64,000 nucleotides of DNA, taken from contig NZ_CP033116.1 in the NCBI RefSeq assembly GCF_009497895.1, forward strand, positions 4,092,001 to 4,156,000. The letters run 5' to 3'. This DNA comes from Halopseudomonas pelagia. Lineage in GTDB: Bacteria > Pseudomonadota > Gammaproteobacteria > Pseudomonadales > Pseudomonadaceae. This document shows positions 35,777-44,816 of this stretch, piece by piece; positions within the stretch are counted from its first letter, which is position 1; each line of letters opens with the position of its first letter. A model generated the notes under the pieces. It was not told the DNA's origin, ran no database searches, and was given only the letters and a program-made list of their open reading frames with translations. The position numbers were made by a program, and so were the translations under genes.

Positions 35777-36970
35777 TCAGACCGGCAATACTCGGCAAAA
35801 CAGCGATTTGATATAACCGGTTTCCGGTATCGCTGGATGCAGCGGATGATCCGGGCCCTGGAAGCCGCGCTCGGTGATCACCAGATGGCGATCCAGATGC
35901 CGGCTGGAGGCCAGCAAAATCTCGCGCAGATTTTCTTCCGCCAGATGCATGGAGCAGGAAGCCGAAACCAAAATGCCATCCTTGTTCAGCAGCCGCATCG
36001 CCTGCTCATTCAAACGGCGGTAAGCGGCTTCCCCATTGCGTACATCCTTGCGCTTCTTGATAAACGCCGGTGGATCAGCAATCACTACATCGAATTTCTC
36101 GCCAGCCGACTTCAGCTCGCGCAAGGCATCCATCACATCACCTTCAACCACCGCCATCTTTTCGGCTACGCCGTTAAGGCCGGCATTGTGCTCGACCATA
36201 TCCAAAGCCGGCGCCGAGCTGTCGACACACATGACCTCAGTCGCGCCCATCACCGCCGCCTGCACACCCCAACCGCCGATATAGGAATACAGATCCAATA
36301 CGCGCTTGCCATTTACATAGGGCGCCAGACGCGCGCGGTTCATGCGGTGGTCGTAGAACCAGCCGGTCTTCTGTCCAGTCCAGACTGGCGCTTCAAAGCG
36401 CACACCATTTTCTTCCAGCGCAACATGCTCCGGCACTTCGCCAAAGGCAGCCTCGACGTAGGACGGCAGATCCTCGGCCTTGCGCGCGCCACTGTCATTC
36501 TTGAACAGCACGCCTGCAGGCTTGAGCACCTGAACCAGTGCCTCGACAATCGCCTCGCGCACCCGCTCCATGCCCGGCGTGGCAATCTGCACCACCAGGT
36601 AATCGCCAAAGCGATCTACGACCAGACCGGGCAATAAATCCGCGTCGCCGTAAACCAGGCGGTAAAAAGGTTTGTCAAAAAGTTTCTCGCGCAGACTCAA
36701 CGCGACCTGAATGCGGTGAACCAGCAAGGACTTGTCCAGGCCATGGCCCACATCGCGGCTGTGCATGCGTGCGCAGATCAGGTTGGTCGGACTCATGCAG
36801 ACCAGGCCCAGAGGTTTGCCTGAGGCGCTCTCAAGCTGTGCTTCCTGGCCGGGTTCGAAGGCGGTCAGCGGGGTCTGGGCGGTATCCACTTCGTTGCTGA
36901 ATACCCAGAGATGGCCGGCTTTGATGCGCCTGTCACTGTTGGATTTGAGGCGCAGACTTGGCAGCGTCAT
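35777..36970 (-). CDS. rlmI: 23S rRNA (cytosine(1962)-C5)-methyltransferase RlmI
   Basis: 397-residue SAM-dependent methyltransferase for C1962 of 23S rRNA. An N-terminal PUA domain (residues 1-~75, SNSDRRIKAGHLWVFSNEV) is followed by an EEHEE domain and the Rossmann methyltransferase: motif I VLDLYSYIGGWGVQAA near 219, motif IV DPPAFIKKRKD near 300, and the catalytic Cys in VSASCSMHLAEEN near 350. Divergent from the HDOD gene. Confidence 0.94.
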   Translation of the reverse strand: MTLPSLRLKSNSDRRIKAGHLWVFSNEVDTAQTPLTAFEPGQEAQLESASGKPLGLVCMSPTNLICARMHSRDVGHGLDKSLLVHRIQVALSLREKLFDKPFYRLVYGDADLLPGLVVDRFGDYLVVQIATPGMERVREAIVEALVQVLKPAGVLFKNDSGARKAEDLPSYVEAAFGEVPEHVALEENGVRFEAPVWTGQKTGWFYDHRMNRARLAPYVNGKRVLDLYSYIGGWGVQAAVMGATEVMCVDSSAPALDMVEHNAGLNGVAEKMAVVEGDVMDALRELKSAGEKFDVVIADPPAFIKKRKDVRNGEAAYRRLNEQAMRLLNKDGILVSASCSMHLAEENLREILLASSRHLDRHLVITERGFQGPDHPLHPAIPETGYIKSLFCRVLPV

Positions 36971-37088
36971 GGGAGCTCCTTACTCTCGGGCGGCAGGTGA
37001 TTCCGCCGGGCGAGCATTATACAGGGTGTCCAGCCCGCCAGTCTGCGGCTAAACTCCAATATCCCGCACGAGAGTGGACCCACAGCGC

Positions 37089-37973
37089 ATGACTCAGGAT
37101 CTTACGGAAGAGCAGATCAAGCACGCCTTGCAAGGCATCAGTGTGCCGCCGCAACCCCAGATCATGGTGGATCTGCAGATGGAACAGGTGATGCCGGACC
37201 CGGATCTGAAGGTGATCGCCCGGCTTATCAGCCAGGACCCCGGTTTGGCTGGTAGTTTGCTGAAAATAGTCAATTCACCGTTTTTCGGTCTGGCCAATCG
37301 CATTTCATCCATTCAGCAGGCGGTGAATCTGCTCGGCGTGCGCCGGGTGATCAATATCGTCAATGCGCAGTCGATCCGTGGCGAAATGACCGACGAGAAC
37401 ATCGTCAACCTCAACCGCTTCTGGGACAGCGCCCAGGATATCGCCATGACCTGCATGACACTGGCGAAGAAAATCGGCTGTGTTGAACCGGATGAAGCCT
37501 ATGCGCTGGGGCTGTTTCACAACTGCGGCATTCCGCTGATGCTCAAACGTTTTCCGTACTATATTGAAGTACTGGAAGAATCCTACGCGCAGCCGGGCCA
37601 GCGCATCGTTGATGTAGAAAACCTGCGGTTGAACACCAACCATGCCGTCATCGGCTATTTCACCGCCAAATCCTGGTTATTGCCACGCCATCTGTGCGAC
37701 GCCATCGCCAGTCATCACAACGCCGAGCAGATCTTTGGCGAAGAAGATCACCATGATGCCGGGCTGAAGAACCTGCTGGCCATTTTGAAGATGGCCGAGC
37801 ATATCTGCCGGGCACACAAAGTGCTGGCCAATCAGCCGGTAGACCACGAATGGAACGCGGTCGGCGCCCGTATACTCGAATATGTCGGCCTTACCGAGTA
37901 CGATTTCGAAAACATTGAATTCAATTGCCGGGAAATGATGACCAGTGGCGAAGGCCGCTATTATCAGGACTGA
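37089..37973 (+). CDS. HDOD-domain signalling protein
   Basis: 294 residues consisting almost entirely of one HDOD domain (SLLKIVNSPFFGLANRISS; AVNLLGVRRVINIVNAQS; YALGLFHNCGIPLMLKRFP; CDAIASHHNAEQ). HDOD proteins act as scaffolds in stress, motility and c-di-GMP signalling; catalytic HD-GYP residues are not expected. The ATG at 37089 is used; a GTG 5 codons upstream is possible. The gcvR-like gene follows after 22 nt and may be co-transcribed. Confidence 0.86.
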   Translation: MTQDLTEEQIKHALQGISVPPQPQIMVDLQMEQVMPDPDLKVIARLISQDPGLAGSLLKIVNSPFFGLANRISSIQQAVNLLGVRRVINIVNAQSIRGEMTDENIVNLNRFWDSAQDIAMTCMTLAKKIGCVEPDEAYALGLFHNCGIPLMLKRFPYYIEVLEESYAQPGQRIVDVENLRLNTNHAVIGYFTAKSWLLPRHLCDAIASHHNAEQIFGEEDHHDAGLKNLLAILKMAEHICRAHKVLANQPVDHEWNAVGARILEYVGLTEYDFENIEFNCREMMTSGEGRYYQD

Positions 37974-37995
37974 GGCAGCAGATTGAGGAGTGAGC

Positions 37996-38508
37996 ATGTC
38001 TACCCCGCTTGTACTGACCGTAATGTCCGCCGACAAACCCGGCCTGGTCGAAAGTATTGCCCAGGTCATTAATCGCCACGGCGGCAACTGGCTGGAAAGT
38101 CGCATGGCCAGAATGGCCGGGCAGTTTGCCGGCATTCTGCGCGTGGACATCCACCCGGATAATGTCGAGGCGCTGCGCGTTGATCTGGACGGGCTGACGC
38201 ACCTGGGCATCAATGTACAGGTAGCGGTGAGCGGCCAGGCTGACGATCCGCAGCTGACGCACCTGCATCTGAGCCTGTTGGGCAACGACCGCCCGGGGAT
38301 TGTGCATGAGGTGTCACAGATCCTTGCCCGGCACGGTGTCAACGTGGAAAAACTGGATACCGAATGTACCGCGGCGCCGATGAGCTCAGACCTGCTGTTC
38401 AAGGCACAGGCGGATTTGGGCATCTACCCGCAAACGGATCTCGACGCTCTGCGCAGCGATCTGGAAAACCTGGCCGATGACTTGATGGTCGAGCTCAGCG
38501 AACGCTGA
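37996..38508 (+). CDS. GcvR-like ACT-domain regulatory protein
   Basis: 170 residues with two ACT domains: VLTVMSADKPGLVESIAQVI at the N-terminus and LSLLGNDRPGIVHEVSQILA near residue 95. This is the architecture of GcvR, the glycine-responsive partner that antagonises GcvA at gcvTHP in E. coli. A gcvTHP operon lies 16-21 kb away in this window, so a regulatory link is plausible but not shown. The ATG at 37996 follows GAGGAG; a GTG two codons upstream overlaps the RBS. Confidence 0.85.
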   Translation: MSTPLVLTVMSADKPGLVESIAQVINRHGGNWLESRMARMAGQFAGILRVDIHPDNVEALRVDLDGLTHLGINVQVAVSGQADDPQLTHLHLSLLGNDRPGIVHEVSQILARHGVNVEKLDTECTAAPMSSDLLFKAQADLGIYPQTDLDALRSDLENLADDLMVELSER

Positions 38509-38526
38509 ATCACCCGTTGCGGCGGA

Positions 38527-41466
38527 TCAGGGCGCACGCATAATTCGACTTATCGCATCCAGCAGATCCTGTATCTGCAGGGGCTTGGTCAGGTAATAGG
38601 CGACGTCGAGATCGCTGACGCGTTGCCGGTCAGCCGGCAGAGCACCGGCGCTGATCACAATTACCGGCAGATCCCGGGTGCGCACGCTACCGCGTAACGA
38701 GCGCAGCAAACGGTCGCCCTGCATATCGGGTAGATCAATATCCAGCAGCAGTACCTGCGGTGGCCGCTCGGTGATGCGGTGCAAGGCTTCCAGCCCATTA
38801 TCGATGAGCGTTACCTGGGCCACCGCAGACAATGCGTGCTGCACCAGTATCTGACTGGCGCGATCATCTTCCACGTAGATCACATCCAGCAGATCGCTGT
38901 CGTTCCGCGCCTGGCTACCGGATTCCGCAGCGCCCGCAGCGTTTGCACCCGGCAGTTGCAGCCAGAAACAGCTGCCTACCCCTGGCTCACTGCTGAAACC
39001 CAGCTCACCATTCATCAGGCTTGCCAGTTCCCGGCTCAACGCCAGACCAATGCCGGTGCCCTTGATCGCGCTGTTCTCATGTCCCAGCCGCTGGAATGGC
39101 TTGAACAGTTTGGTCTGGTCCTGCTGATTGATACCACGGCCAGTGTCGGCCACGCGCAATTGCCAGCCTGCGCCGACGGAAACGCAGTCCAGCGTGATAC
39201 TGCCGCCCGGCCGGTTATATTTAACCGCATTGCTCAGCAGGTTGAGCAATATCTGCCGCAGACGCCGTGGCTCAGCAAGCACCATGGCCTGCTGCTCTGG
39301 CCTGTGCAGACGCAGAGCGAGCCCGGCCATTTCGCGCTCCGGCCGGACCTGCTCCGCGCAGGCCAACAGTGTCTGCCAGGCATCCACAGGCGCCAGTTGC
39401 ACAACCGGGCGCTCGGCTTCAATCCGCGCCAGATCAAGCACATCATCAACCAGCAAACACAGGTGCTGACTGGCCTGCAATATCTCGTAGACTTGCTGCT
39501 GCATGGTTTGTTGCTGAACGCCTGCCTGATGCGAGTCTGCTTGAGACGTGGTGTTGCTAGCGTCTTTTTCCAGATCCAGTGACAACAGTTGCGCAAAGCC
39601 CTGGATCGCATTCAATGGCGTGCGCAACTCGTGGCTCATGCTCGACAGGAAGCGGCTCTTGGCCAGGTTGGCTGACTGGGCCTGCAGGCTGGCGGCACGC
39701 AGAGCTTCCTGAGTCGCCTTGATTGCATCGATATCCACATGGGTGCCGGCGACGCGCTGCGGTCGCTGGAAACGTCCGTCCATCTCCACGATCCGTCCAC
39801 GGCCAAGTAGCCAGTGATAGTCACCAGCGGCATCGCGTAGGCGGTATTCAGCCTCGAGCTTCTGCTGCGCGCTGCGCGGCAACAGGCTGTTACGCGCTGC
39901 AGCTAGGTCATCGGGATGCACGCGCTGCAAGAAGGTGTCGAGGCTGATAACACCGGCAGGCAAGCCAAAACGCTGATTGAGCCGACCCTGGAAGCGAATC
40001 TGCTTCTGCGCCACCTCGACCTCCCAGATACTTTCGGTGGTCGAGTCCAACACCCTTTCCAGGTGCTGCATGGCTTCCTGTCTGGAATGCTCGCTGTCCG
40101 CCAGTTTGTCACCCATCGCCGAAGTATTACTGGCCATGAAGTCGAGCTCTGTGATGGGCGAGCGGTGGGGCTGAGGATGCCAGTTACCTTCACCAATTTC
40201 TTCCATCATCCTGCTAATGCCGCTGATCGGTGCCTCCAGTGCCTGGCTTAACCGCCGCGCACGCAGCGACATAACAGCGAAGAACAATAGATAGAACAGC
40301 ACCAGACCGGCAATCAGTAGATAGCCAATCTGCCGAAACTGCGTGGCCAGTGCATTGGTACGACTGAACAAACTGGCTTCGTCTACCAGCGTAATCAGCT
40401 TCCAGCCAGTTTCAGGTATGCTCGCCCAGGCCGCCAATTGCGAACGTCCGCCCAGTTCGAGCGGCATGACGCCTTGGCTTTCGCTGCCTACCAGCGCGGC
40501 CAGCTCACGGGTGTCATTGCGGTTGGCCAGGTTGAAATCGCCGGGCTTGAATATCTCTTTACGCACGGCTTCGGCATAGCTGTAATGCGTTAGCTCGTTC
40601 AGCCCCAGATCACGCTCGCCCGCTTCCGGCAGCGCCATGATATTCAGGTCCTCGCTCACCAGTACGGCGTAACCGCCCCAGGGCACCGCCAGCGATGATA
40701 TTTCCTCCAGAATACTGCCAATGGTGATATCCAGACCTGCCACGCCTTCGAGAAAATTGTCGGTATAAACCGGCGCTAATGCCGACATCATCCAACCTTG
40801 CCCCGCTGGGTCCACATAGACGTCGGTCCAGGTCACGCCGCGCGATGGATTGTTAACCGCATCGGCCAGGTAGTAGAAATTGTAGCTGGGGATATCCATG
40901 TCATGCGGATACTGCTCGGGGGTGAAAAACCAGGGCCAGATGCGGTTGTAGCTGTCATGCGTGTTGAAATACACCGCGCTGACCAATGTGCTGTTCTGCT
41001 CGATGCCTTTCATCAGCTCGTCAAGCTGCGCCAGGCGCATGACCTTGCTCTGGTCCTGCTGGCTGGGCGGAGTGACGTTCGAGTAGAAAGAAGCCGCACG
41101 GCCTTCGTCGCGCTGGCTATGCAGTACGCCGGACGCCGACCGCACGAGCAAATCAGCTTCCTGCGCATCTTGCGGTACATCCGTTCGCCTCAAGGCAGCG
41201 CCAACCTGCCCGGCAAACAGGCTGGCCAGTTCCCCCACGCTCTTCAGGCGCTGATTAACCACATGCGCTTCCTGCGTTGCGGCCGTCTGCATATCACTCT
41301 GCGCGGTGCTGCGCAGGTGCTCAACCTGAGCATCACGGATAGCCGTGTTGGACAACAGGTACGCCGCCACCAGAACCGTTTCCACCAGCAGCAGCGGAAT
41401 CAGGGCACTCTGGACAAAAGCCCGCCACATCCAGCTGCGCAGGTTGGTTGAATCAGTTCTGGCCAT
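38527..41466 (-). CDS. Hybrid sensor histidine kinase (dCache, PAS, HisKA, HATPase, receiver)
   Basis: 979 residues. A transmembrane segment (residues ~17-37) is followed by a ~330-residue periplasmic dCache-like sensor (NTHDSYNRIWPWF, GVTWTDVYVDPAGQGWMMS, GVAGLDITIGSI), a second transmembrane segment near 375 and a HAMP-like linker. Next are a PAS domain (~465-580), HisKA with SHELRTPLN (His near 609), HATPase with NAVKYN, ADTGRGI and GTGIGLALS, and a C-terminal receiver with LLLDIDLPD (Asp near 905) and Lys in LTKP. No HPt or separate regulator is adjacent. It is divergent, across ~100 nt, from the DUF1538 operon. The ATG at 41466 is chosen over one 5 codons upstream. Confidence 0.92.
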   Translation of the reverse strand: MARTDSTNLRSWMWRAFVQSALIPLLLVETVLVAAYLLSNTAIRDAQVEHLRSTAQSDMQTAATQEAHVVNQRLKSVGELASLFAGQVGAALRRTDVPQDAQEADLLVRSASGVLHSQRDEGRAASFYSNVTPPSQQDQSKVMRLAQLDELMKGIEQNSTLVSAVYFNTHDSYNRIWPWFFTPEQYPHDMDIPSYNFYYLADAVNNPSRGVTWTDVYVDPAGQGWMMSALAPVYTDNFLEGVAGLDITIGSILEEISSLAVPWGGYAVLVSEDLNIMALPEAGERDLGLNELTHYSYAEAVRKEIFKPGDFNLANRNDTRELAALVGSESQGVMPLELGGRSQLAAWASIPETGWKLITLVDEASLFSRTNALATQFRQIGYLLIAGLVLFYLLFFAVMSLRARRLSQALEAPISGISRMMEEIGEGNWHPQPHRSPITELDFMASNTSAMGDKLADSEHSRQEAMQHLERVLDSTTESIWEVEVAQKQIRFQGRLNQRFGLPAGVISLDTFLQRVHPDDLAAARNSLLPRSAQQKLEAEYRLRDAAGDYHWLLGRGRIVEMDGRFQRPQRVAGTHVDIDAIKATQEALRAASLQAQSANLAKSRFLSSMSHELRTPLNAIQGFAQLLSLDLEKDASNTTSQADSHQAGVQQQTMQQQVYEILQASQHLCLLVDDVLDLARIEAERPVVQLAPVDAWQTLLACAEQVRPEREMAGLALRLHRPEQQAMVLAEPRRLRQILLNLLSNAVKYNRPGGSITLDCVSVGAGWQLRVADTGRGINQQDQTKLFKPFQRLGHENSAIKGTGIGLALSRELASLMNGELGFSSEPGVGSCFWLQLPGANAAGAAESGSQARNDSDLLDVIYVEDDRASQILVQHALSAVAQVTLIDNGLEALHRITERPPQVLLLDIDLPDMQGDRLLRSLRGSVRTRDLPVIVISAGALPADRQRVSDLDVAYYLTKPLQIQDLLDAISRIMRAP

Positions 41467-41568
41467 GTTACACCTGTCCATTGATAGAGGTCAGCTTCTC
41501 CACACCAGGCCCCTGCTACTATCAGAACTGATATACCAAGCAAGCCAGCGAAAGGATCCGCCACTATT

Positions 41569-43074
41569 GTGAATCATCTTCTGACCTTCTGGCACACTCT
41601 CAAGCATTCTTTTGGCAACTTGCTGCCGATTGTGCTGGTGGTCGGCATTTTTCAGTTGCTGATCATCCGTGAGGTGCCAGACAACCTGGGCACCATGCTG
41701 GTGGGTCTGGGGATCGTGGTCTTCGGTGTGGCGATTTTTCTTCAGGGTCTGGATCTGGGGATATTTCCGGTCGGCAAGGGCCTGTCCAATGCCTTTGCCC
41801 GACGCGGCTCCCTACCCCTGCTGATGGCCTTCGGTTTCAGTCTGGGATTTGCCGCGGTGGTGGCCGAACCCGCGCTCATAGCAGTGGCGGAACAGGCACA
41901 GCTGATCAGCGCCGGACGCATCGACGCCCTGACCCTGCGCTTGCTGGTGGCCTTTTCGGTTGGAGCCGTGGTGGCCCTGGGCGTGTTACGCACCCTGCTC
42001 GGCCACCCTCTGCATTGGTACATGATCAGTGGCTACCTGCTGGTCGTCAGCGTGACCTTTTTTGCCCCGGAAGAAATTGTCGGCCTGGCTTACGACTCCG
42101 GCGGCGTGACCACCAACATTGTCACCGTGCCTCTGATTGCCGCTCTGGGTGTGGGCCTGGCCGCGTCGATCAAGGGCCGCAACCCGCTGGCCCACGGCTT
42201 TGGGCTGGTTGCGCTGGCGGTCATGGTGCCGATGATTGCCGTACAACTGTATGGCATCGTCGTCTATACGCTGCTTCCAGCGCCGCTGGAGACCGCTGAA
42301 GTCGCCCGCAACCTGGCCCAGGACCCATCCAGCAGAACAGCCGGACGCCAAGCTTTGATCATGCTTGTGGACCTGCTGAGCATGCTGCGCGATGTACTGC
42401 CGATCATTCTGGTCATTGTATTTTTTCAATATGCCGTGATCCGCAAACCCATACCCTACGTGCGCCGGGTGGTGCTCGGCTTCGCCATGGTGATACTGGG
42501 TCTGTATGCCTTTGTTATCGGCCTCAAGCTGGGGCTGTTCCCGGTAGGCCGCAGCATGGCCGAACAGCTGATTGGCCTGGATACGCTGCTGTGGGTCTAT
42601 CTGTTCGCGTTCGCTATAGGCTTTGCCACCACCATGGCCGAACCGGCCTTGATCGCCATTGGCGCCCAGGCGGAAGAAGCAGCGCACGGAAAACTCGACG
42701 CGAGGCACATTCGCCTGCTGGTAGCACTCGGAGTGGCGATCGGCATCAGCATTGGCGTGCACCGCATCATCGTCGGCGACTCTATCCATTTTTACATCAT
42801 GGGTGGCTATGCGCTGGTGATTGCCCTGACGTTTATCGCCCCACGCTTCATCGTGCCACTGGCTTACGATCTGGGCGGCGTCACTACCTCCGAGGTGACC
42901 GTGCCGTTAGTTACCGCGCTGGGTATCGGGCTGGCCACCCACATAGAAGGCCGTAGCATCCTGATCGACGGGTTCGGCCTGATAGCCTTCGCCTCGATCT
43001 TCCCCATTATTACGGTCATGCTCTACGCTATCGTCATGGAGTGGATCAGGCCAGACACAGGAGAAACAACATGA
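41569..43074 (+). CDS. Double-DUF1538 integral membrane protein, putative ion transporter
   Basis: 501 residues made of two homologous DUF1538 halves (~1-245 and ~255-501), each about six hydrophobic segments. Paired motifs show the duplication: LDLGIFPVGKGLSNAF / LKLGLFPVGRSMAEQL, VAEPALIAVAEQA / MAEPALIAIGAQA, and YDSGGVTTNIVTVPLI / YDLGGVTTSEVTVPLV. From memory, a pair of DUF1538 proteins in Halomonas has been reported as a Na+(Li+,K+)/H+ antiporter; here both halves are fused. The start is GTG 41569 with aaagga upstream. Its stop overlaps the PII-like start (ATGA). Confidence 0.85.
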   Translation: MNHLLTFWHTLKHSFGNLLPIVLVVGIFQLLIIREVPDNLGTMLVGLGIVVFGVAIFLQGLDLGIFPVGKGLSNAFARRGSLPLLMAFGFSLGFAAVVAEPALIAVAEQAQLISAGRIDALTLRLLVAFSVGAVVALGVLRTLLGHPLHWYMISGYLLVVSVTFFAPEEIVGLAYDSGGVTTNIVTVPLIAALGVGLAASIKGRNPLAHGFGLVALAVMVPMIAVQLYGIVVYTLLPAPLETAEVARNLAQDPSSRTAGRQALIMLVDLLSMLRDVLPIILVIVFFQYAVIRKPIPYVRRVVLGFAMVILGLYAFVIGLKLGLFPVGRSMAEQLIGLDTLLWVYLFAFAIGFATTMAEPALIAIGAQAEEAAHGKLDARHIRLLVALGVAIGISIGVHRIIVGDSIHFYIMGGYALVIALTFIAPRFIVPLAYDLGGVTTSEVTVPLVTALGIGLATHIEGRSILIDGFGLIAFASIFPIITVMLYAIVMEWIRPDTGETT

Positions 43075-43418
43075 AATTCTCGGTATTGGTCGCGATGCTG
43101 GCTGAAGACCTCGAAGAGCAGGCAATCGAATCAGCCAAAGCGGCAGGCGCTGGTGGCATGACCATCCTCAATGGTCGCGGGCTGGGCGCCGAACCAAAGA
43201 AAACCTTCTTTGGCCTGACCTACGAGGGCAGCCAGTCAGTGCTGATTCTGGTGCTGGAAAAGAAGCTGTCTCTACGCGTAATGAAATCACTGGTCAAGGA
43301 TCTGGATCTGAATAATCACAGCCGCGGGGTGGTGTTTACCTTGCCGCTGGAACATATCGCCGGGATCGATCACCGCCAGATTGCCCAGTTCGAACAATTG
43401 ATCAAGAACGAAATCTGA
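43071..43418 (+). CDS. PII-like signalling protein
   Basis: 115 residues with the PII fold signature: an N-terminal beta strand (MKFSVLVAML), alpha helix (DLEEQAIESAKAAGAGGMT), a T-loop region (RGLGAEPKKTFFGLTYEGSQ), and C-terminal strand/helix. It is not canonical GlnB/GlnK: the T-loop sequence differs and no ammonium transporter is adjacent. The ATG overlaps the stop of the DUF1538 membrane gene, so the natural inference is that it binds that protein and gates it in response to a nucleotide, as SbtB does SbtA. That role is inference. Confidence 0.85.
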   Translation: MKFSVLVAMLAEDLEEQAIESAKAAGAGGMTILNGRGLGAEPKKTFFGLTYEGSQSVLILVLEKKLSLRVMKSLVKDLDLNNHSRGVVFTLPLEHIAGIDHRQIAQFEQLIKNEI

Positions 43419-43438
43419 TCTCACCAGGAGCAACTGCC

Positions 43439-43834
43439 ATGCTGGTCAAAGACATCATGAAATCCAACGTCGTCACGGTGTCGGCCTTCGCCACCGTACG
43501 CGAGGGCATGCACATCATGCGCTTGCACGGCATCAAATCATTGGTGGTCGACAAGGGTAACGAACACGACGCCTATGGCTTGGTTACCTATAACGATATT
43601 CTCAAGACCATCGTCGCCGAAGAAGGCGATATTGACCTGATCAACGTTTATGACATCTGCACCAAGCCGGCGCTGATCGTCTCACGCGAGCTGGACGTAA
43701 AATACGTCGCGCGGCTGATGGTCAACATGAACATCCAGCGCATTCTGGTAACCAACGCCAACGAACTGGTGGGCATCATCACCATGAACGACATCGTCGG
43801 CGCGATTCTGGAAATGGCCGACGGCATGGATTGA
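43439..43834 (+). CDS. CBS-domain pair protein
   Basis: 131 residues comprising two CBS domains (MLVKDIMKSNVVTVSAFATV..LVTYNDILKTI and VYDICTKPALIVSREL..GIITMNDIVGAI). CBS pairs bind adenosine nucleotides or SAM and regulate linked transporters or enzymes. It starts 20 nt after the PII-like gene and is the third gene of the DUF1538 operon, so it is probably a second adenylate-sensing subunit of the same system. Confidence 0.88.
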   Translation: MLVKDIMKSNVVTVSAFATVREGMHIMRLHGIKSLVVDKGNEHDAYGLVTYNDILKTIVAEEGDIDLINVYDICTKPALIVSRELDVKYVARLMVNMNIQRILVTNANELVGIITMNDIVGAILEMADGMD

Positions 43835-43896
43835 GGGGAGTGGCGAATGGGCAGCTGAAGCCCGGCAGCCAGGCCAGGTCTTCAGCGCGTCAGAAC

Positions 43897-44733
43897 CTAC
43901 TGGCGGCCAATATAGCCTGGATTGAAGATGACCTTGTCGCGCTGAATATTGTCAAAAATATCCCGAGCGGCAATGGCCGGATCTTCCCAATCAGCAGCAC
44001 GATCGCTTTCCGGATTGGCCAGCGGGCCGACTGAATGCTGGCTGATCATGGTACGCATACCGGCCGGTGCGGCGATGAAGACTTTGATGTTGTCTGCTTT
44101 CAGCTCTTGCGCGGCGCTCTGAAACAACCCGTGCAGAGCATGCTTGTTACCTGCGTAGTGCCCCAACCCGGGAGGCGCAGCGCTCATACCAAGAATCGAT
44201 GAGACGTTAAGAATGGTGCCGCCGCCCTGCTTGCGCATGATCGGTATGACCCGTTGCGCCAGATCGGCGTAGGCCCAGTAATTGACCTCGAACATGTCCT
44301 TGGCCTGTTCGATATCCATCTGCTCAAGCGTTGCCAGGTAGGAGTAACCCGCATTGTTGAACAAGTAATCAATGCGGCCAAAGGCTTCCATGGCCTGGTC
44401 GATTACTCTGGGCCGCTGGTCGGCGTCAGCCAGATCAACCTCGACAACAATAGCCTCGCCACCCTGGCTGCGAATCTGCTCGGCCAACTCCTGGGAAGGC
44501 GCAGGACGCCGATCAACCAACACCAGTTTCATGCCCTCGGAAGCGCCGAGCAAGGCCAGCTCGCGGCCCAGGCCGTAGCTGCTGCCGGTGATAACCGCGA
44601 CTTTATCGTCGAACGGGGAGTCCTGTGCTTGCGCAGGCAGCGCCATCACAGTACAGAAGAGCAGAATGGCGGCCAGCCAGGCGGACTGAATCCGCGGACG
44701 AACAGCAAGGGAAGGTGAACTGACAGCAGTCAT
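43897..44733 (-). CDS. Short-chain dehydrogenase/reductase with apparent N-terminal signal sequence
   Basis: 278 residues. After a basic N-terminus a hydrophobic stretch ends in an AxA site (LLFCTVMALPAQAQDS, cleavage after about residue 36), which looks like a Sec signal peptide or an anchor. The rest is a classical SDR: cofactor motif VITGSSYGLGREL, NNAG (YLFNNAGYSYL), catalytic Ser in LNVSSILG and YxxxK in HYAGNKHAL. An exported SDR is odd since NAD(P) is scarce in the periplasm; an uncleaved anchor with the domain in the cytoplasm is also possible. Substrate unknown. Confidence 0.85.
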   Translation of the reverse strand: MTAVSSPSLAVRPRIQSAWLAAILLFCTVMALPAQAQDSPFDDKVAVITGSSYGLGRELALLGASEGMKLVLVDRRPAPSQELAEQIRSQGGEAIVVEVDLADADQRPRVIDQAMEAFGRIDYLFNNAGYSYLATLEQMDIEQAKDMFEVNYWAYADLAQRVIPIMRKQGGGTILNVSSILGMSAAPPGLGHYAGNKHALHGLFQSAAQELKADNIKVFIAAPAGMRTMISQHSVGPLANPESDRAADWEDPAIAARDIFDNIQRDKVIFNPGYIGRQ

Positions 44734-44816
44734 GAAATCTCCTGGAACAACAGTGGGCTTGAGCTAACAGGGTGCCTGCACAAGGTTGGTATTACCAGGA
44801 AACCAACCCCAGAGCG

